In this document: positions 62,629 through 64,000 of the stretch, piece after piece
How positions within the stretch are numbered: the stretch's first letter is position 1
Layout: every line of letters begins with the position of its first letter
Assembly: GCF_002980495.1 (NCBI RefSeq)
Contig: NZ_PVBR01000001.1
Coordinates: 1 to 64,000, forward strand
DNA length: 64,000 nt
Source: Phyllobacterium phragmitis
GTDB lineage: Bacteria > Pseudomonadota > Alphaproteobacteria > Rhizobiales > Rhizobiaceae
Reading direction: 5' to 3'
Notes under the pieces: model-generated
What the model saw: only the letters and a program-made list of their open reading frames with translations
Database searches by the model: none
Told to the model about the DNA's origin: nothing
Position numbers and translations under genes: made by a program

Positions 62629-64000
62629 TCGTCGGGACCGCCGGGCATATCGATCATGGCAAGACATCGCTTGTCCAGGCGCTGACCGGCGTCGATACGG
62701 ACCGGTTGAAGGAGGAAAAATCCCGCGGCATCTCGATCGATCTCGGCTTCGCCTACATGCCGGCGGGCGAGGCCGGCATCATCGGGTTCATCGATGTGCC
62801 GGGGCACGAGAAATTCATCCACACCATGCTTGCCGGCGCCAGCGGCATCGATTTCGTCCTTCTGGTGGTGGCCGCCGATGACGGTGTGATGCCGCAGACG
62901 CGCGAGCATCTCGCCATCGTCGATCTGCTGGGCGTGCAACGCGGCATCGTCGCCATCACCAAGGCCGATCTCGCAGGCGAAGACCGCCTGGCCGAGGTGG
63001 AAGCCGAAATCCGCAACGCACTTGCCGGCACGACCCTCAGCGAGGCCCCCATGATAGCGGTTTCGACCGTATCGGGCCAAGGCGTCGCGGCGTTGCGCAA
63101 CGAAATCAACGACGCCGCCGAGAGCCTGACGCAGCGCCGGGCGGCAGGCCGGTTCCGCCTGGCGGTGGACCGTTCCTTCACCATCCAGGGGGCGGGCACC
63201 ATCGTCACCGGGACGGTGCTTTCGGGCGAGGTGGCGGTCGATGATCATGTGACCGTCAGCCCCTCGGGCCTCGCCGCCCGCATCCGTTCGATCCACACCC
63301 AGAACAGACCAAGCCGCAACGGCCGCGCCGGTGACCGCTGCGCGTTCAATCTTGTCGGCCCCGGCGTGACCAAGGCAGCCATCAATCGCGGCGACATGGT
63401 GCTCGACCAGAGCCTGCACGCGCCGACGAGCCGCATCGACGCGACATTGCGGGTGCTCGGCTCCGAGCCCAGGCCGATCGGCCACTGGTTCCCGGTCAGG
63501 CTTCACCATGCATCGGCCGAGATCGGCGCCCGCATCGTCCTTCTGGCCGATGAACCGGTGGCGCCCGGATTGGAGGCGCGGGTGCAACTCGTGCTCGACC
63601 GGCCGATCGCCGCGGCAATGGGCGATCGCTACGTCATTCGCGATACATCGGCCCGGCGTACGATCGGCGGCGGCCGATTGCTCGATCTGCGCGCCCCCGG
63701 CCGCAAGCGCCGCACGCCGCAGCGCATGGCACAGCTCGACGCGCACGCAATCGTCGACCCGCTGCATGCGGTCGAAGCCTTGCTTGCCGTGCCGCCGTTT
63801 TATCTCGACATGACAGCGTTTGCCCGCGACAGGGCCATGGCGGCAGCCGATGCGGACATCATCATGGAAACGCTGGGCGCGGTGCGGCTGCCGCTCGACG
63901 CAACATTCCTGGCCATGTCGGCGCAGCGCTGGACGAAATTCCAGAACGATTTGCTGGAAAGGCTCGAGACATTCCATGCGGACAATCAGGACCTGCTGGG
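62625..64000 (+). CDS. selB: Selenocysteine-specific elongation factor SelB, partial
   Basis: The first 458 residues of a SelB; the gene is cut by the window end. GTPase motifs are [14 protein letters not shown] (G1), [13 protein letters not shown] (G3) and TKAD (G4), followed by EF-Tu-like domains II and III ([19 protein letters not shown]). The C-terminal winged helices that bind SECIS begin only near the window edge. It brings Sec-tRNA to the UGA in fdoG. The ATG is inside the selA end (ATGA). Confidence 0.95.
   Translation, partial: MIVGTAGHIDHGKTSLVQALTGVDTDRLKEEKSRGISIDLGFAYMPAGEAGIIGFIDVPGHEKFIHTMLAGASGIDFVLLVVAADDGVMPQTREHLAIVDLLGVQRGIVAITKADLAGEDRLAEVEAEIRNALAGTTLSEAPMIAVSTVSGQGVAALRNEINDAAESLTQRRAAGRFRLAVDRSFTIQGAGTIVTGTVLSGEVAVDDHVTVSPSGLAARIRSIHTQNRPSRNGRAGDRCAFNLVGPGVTKAAINRGDMVLDQSLHAPTSRIDATLRVLGSEPRPIGHWFPVRLHHASAEIGARIVLLADEPVAPGLEARVQLVLDRPIAAAMGDRYVIRDTSARRTIGGGRLLDLRAPGRKRRTPQRMAQLDAHAIVDPLHAVEALLAVPPFYLDMTAFARDRAMAAADADIIMETLGAVRLPLDATFLAMSAQRWTKFQNDLLERLETFHADNQDLL

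Noticed and set aside
60928-62667. 579-codon minus-strand frame opposite fdhE and selA
   Set aside because: Antisense shadow; the plus-strand genes have clear catalytic motifs.

Overview
The window comes from a GC-rich alphaproteobacterial chromosome or large replicon, most likely order Hyphomicrobiales (Rhizobiales) and possibly a Brucellaceae/Ochrobactrum-like organism. I infer this from gene content (Pha/Mrp antiporter with fused MrpA-MrpB, cydDCABX with a GbsR-type regulator, an IalB-family protein, DUF1127 and DUF4167 proteins, an rhizobial-type selenocysteine formate dehydrogenase) and from the many palindromic intergenic repeats. I see no rRNA, tRNA, IS element, phage or CRISPR array. 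Assignment to genus is inference only.

Layout. 1-4,340: truncated membrane protein, decayed TetR gene, GFA-family protein, a LysR/SDR/tautomerase group and a DeoR-family regulator. 4,518-12,450: a very large autotransporter with an endonuclease/exonuclease/phosphatase (EEP) passenger, then a minus-strand GntR-dctP-dctQ-dctM TRAP operon; the two flanking promoters carry almost the same 19-bp site. 12,692-14,507: three small secreted or membrane proteins that look metal (copper) related, and queC. 14,815-18,442: SDR, RraA-like and DapA-like catabolic genes, and a convergent HPP-CBS protein. 18,931-24,940: complete mrpA(B)CDEFG antiporter. 25,163-32,389: GbsR-type regulator and cydD-cydC-cydA-cydB-cydX (cytochrome bd oxidase and its assembly exporter); cydD carries an in-frame palindromic repeat. 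32,390-36,823: IalB-like protein, AraC regulator, glutathione S-transferase, fatty acid desaturase, DUF4167 protein.

36,824-43,387 is gene-poor, with repeats around a four-gene cassette (ASST-like protein, two small membrane proteins, PAPS-type sulfotransferase) and a minus-strand DUF1127 gene followed by three hairpins whose loops carry the anti-Shine-Dalgarno sequence CCTCCTCCC, i.e. a CcsR/cuckoo-type small RNA array. A second possible RNA of this kind lies just upstream. 43,388-47,681 is an iron-uptake operon efeU-efeO-efeB-efeM. 47,753-52,616: Lrp regulator divergent from a saccharopine-dehydrogenase-like gene, a D-amino-acid dehydrogenase-like gene and an aldo/keto reductase.

52,723 to the end is a selenium/formate locus. 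On the minus strand a transglutaminase-like gene precedes selD. On the plus strand fdoG-fdoH-fdoI-fdhE-selA-selB encode formate dehydrogenase, its maturation factor and the selenocysteine machinery. fdoG is read through an in-frame TGA at 56,036-56,038 (Sec200) that is followed by a bacterial SECIS-like stem-loop. selB runs off the end; selC (tRNA-Sec) was not seen.
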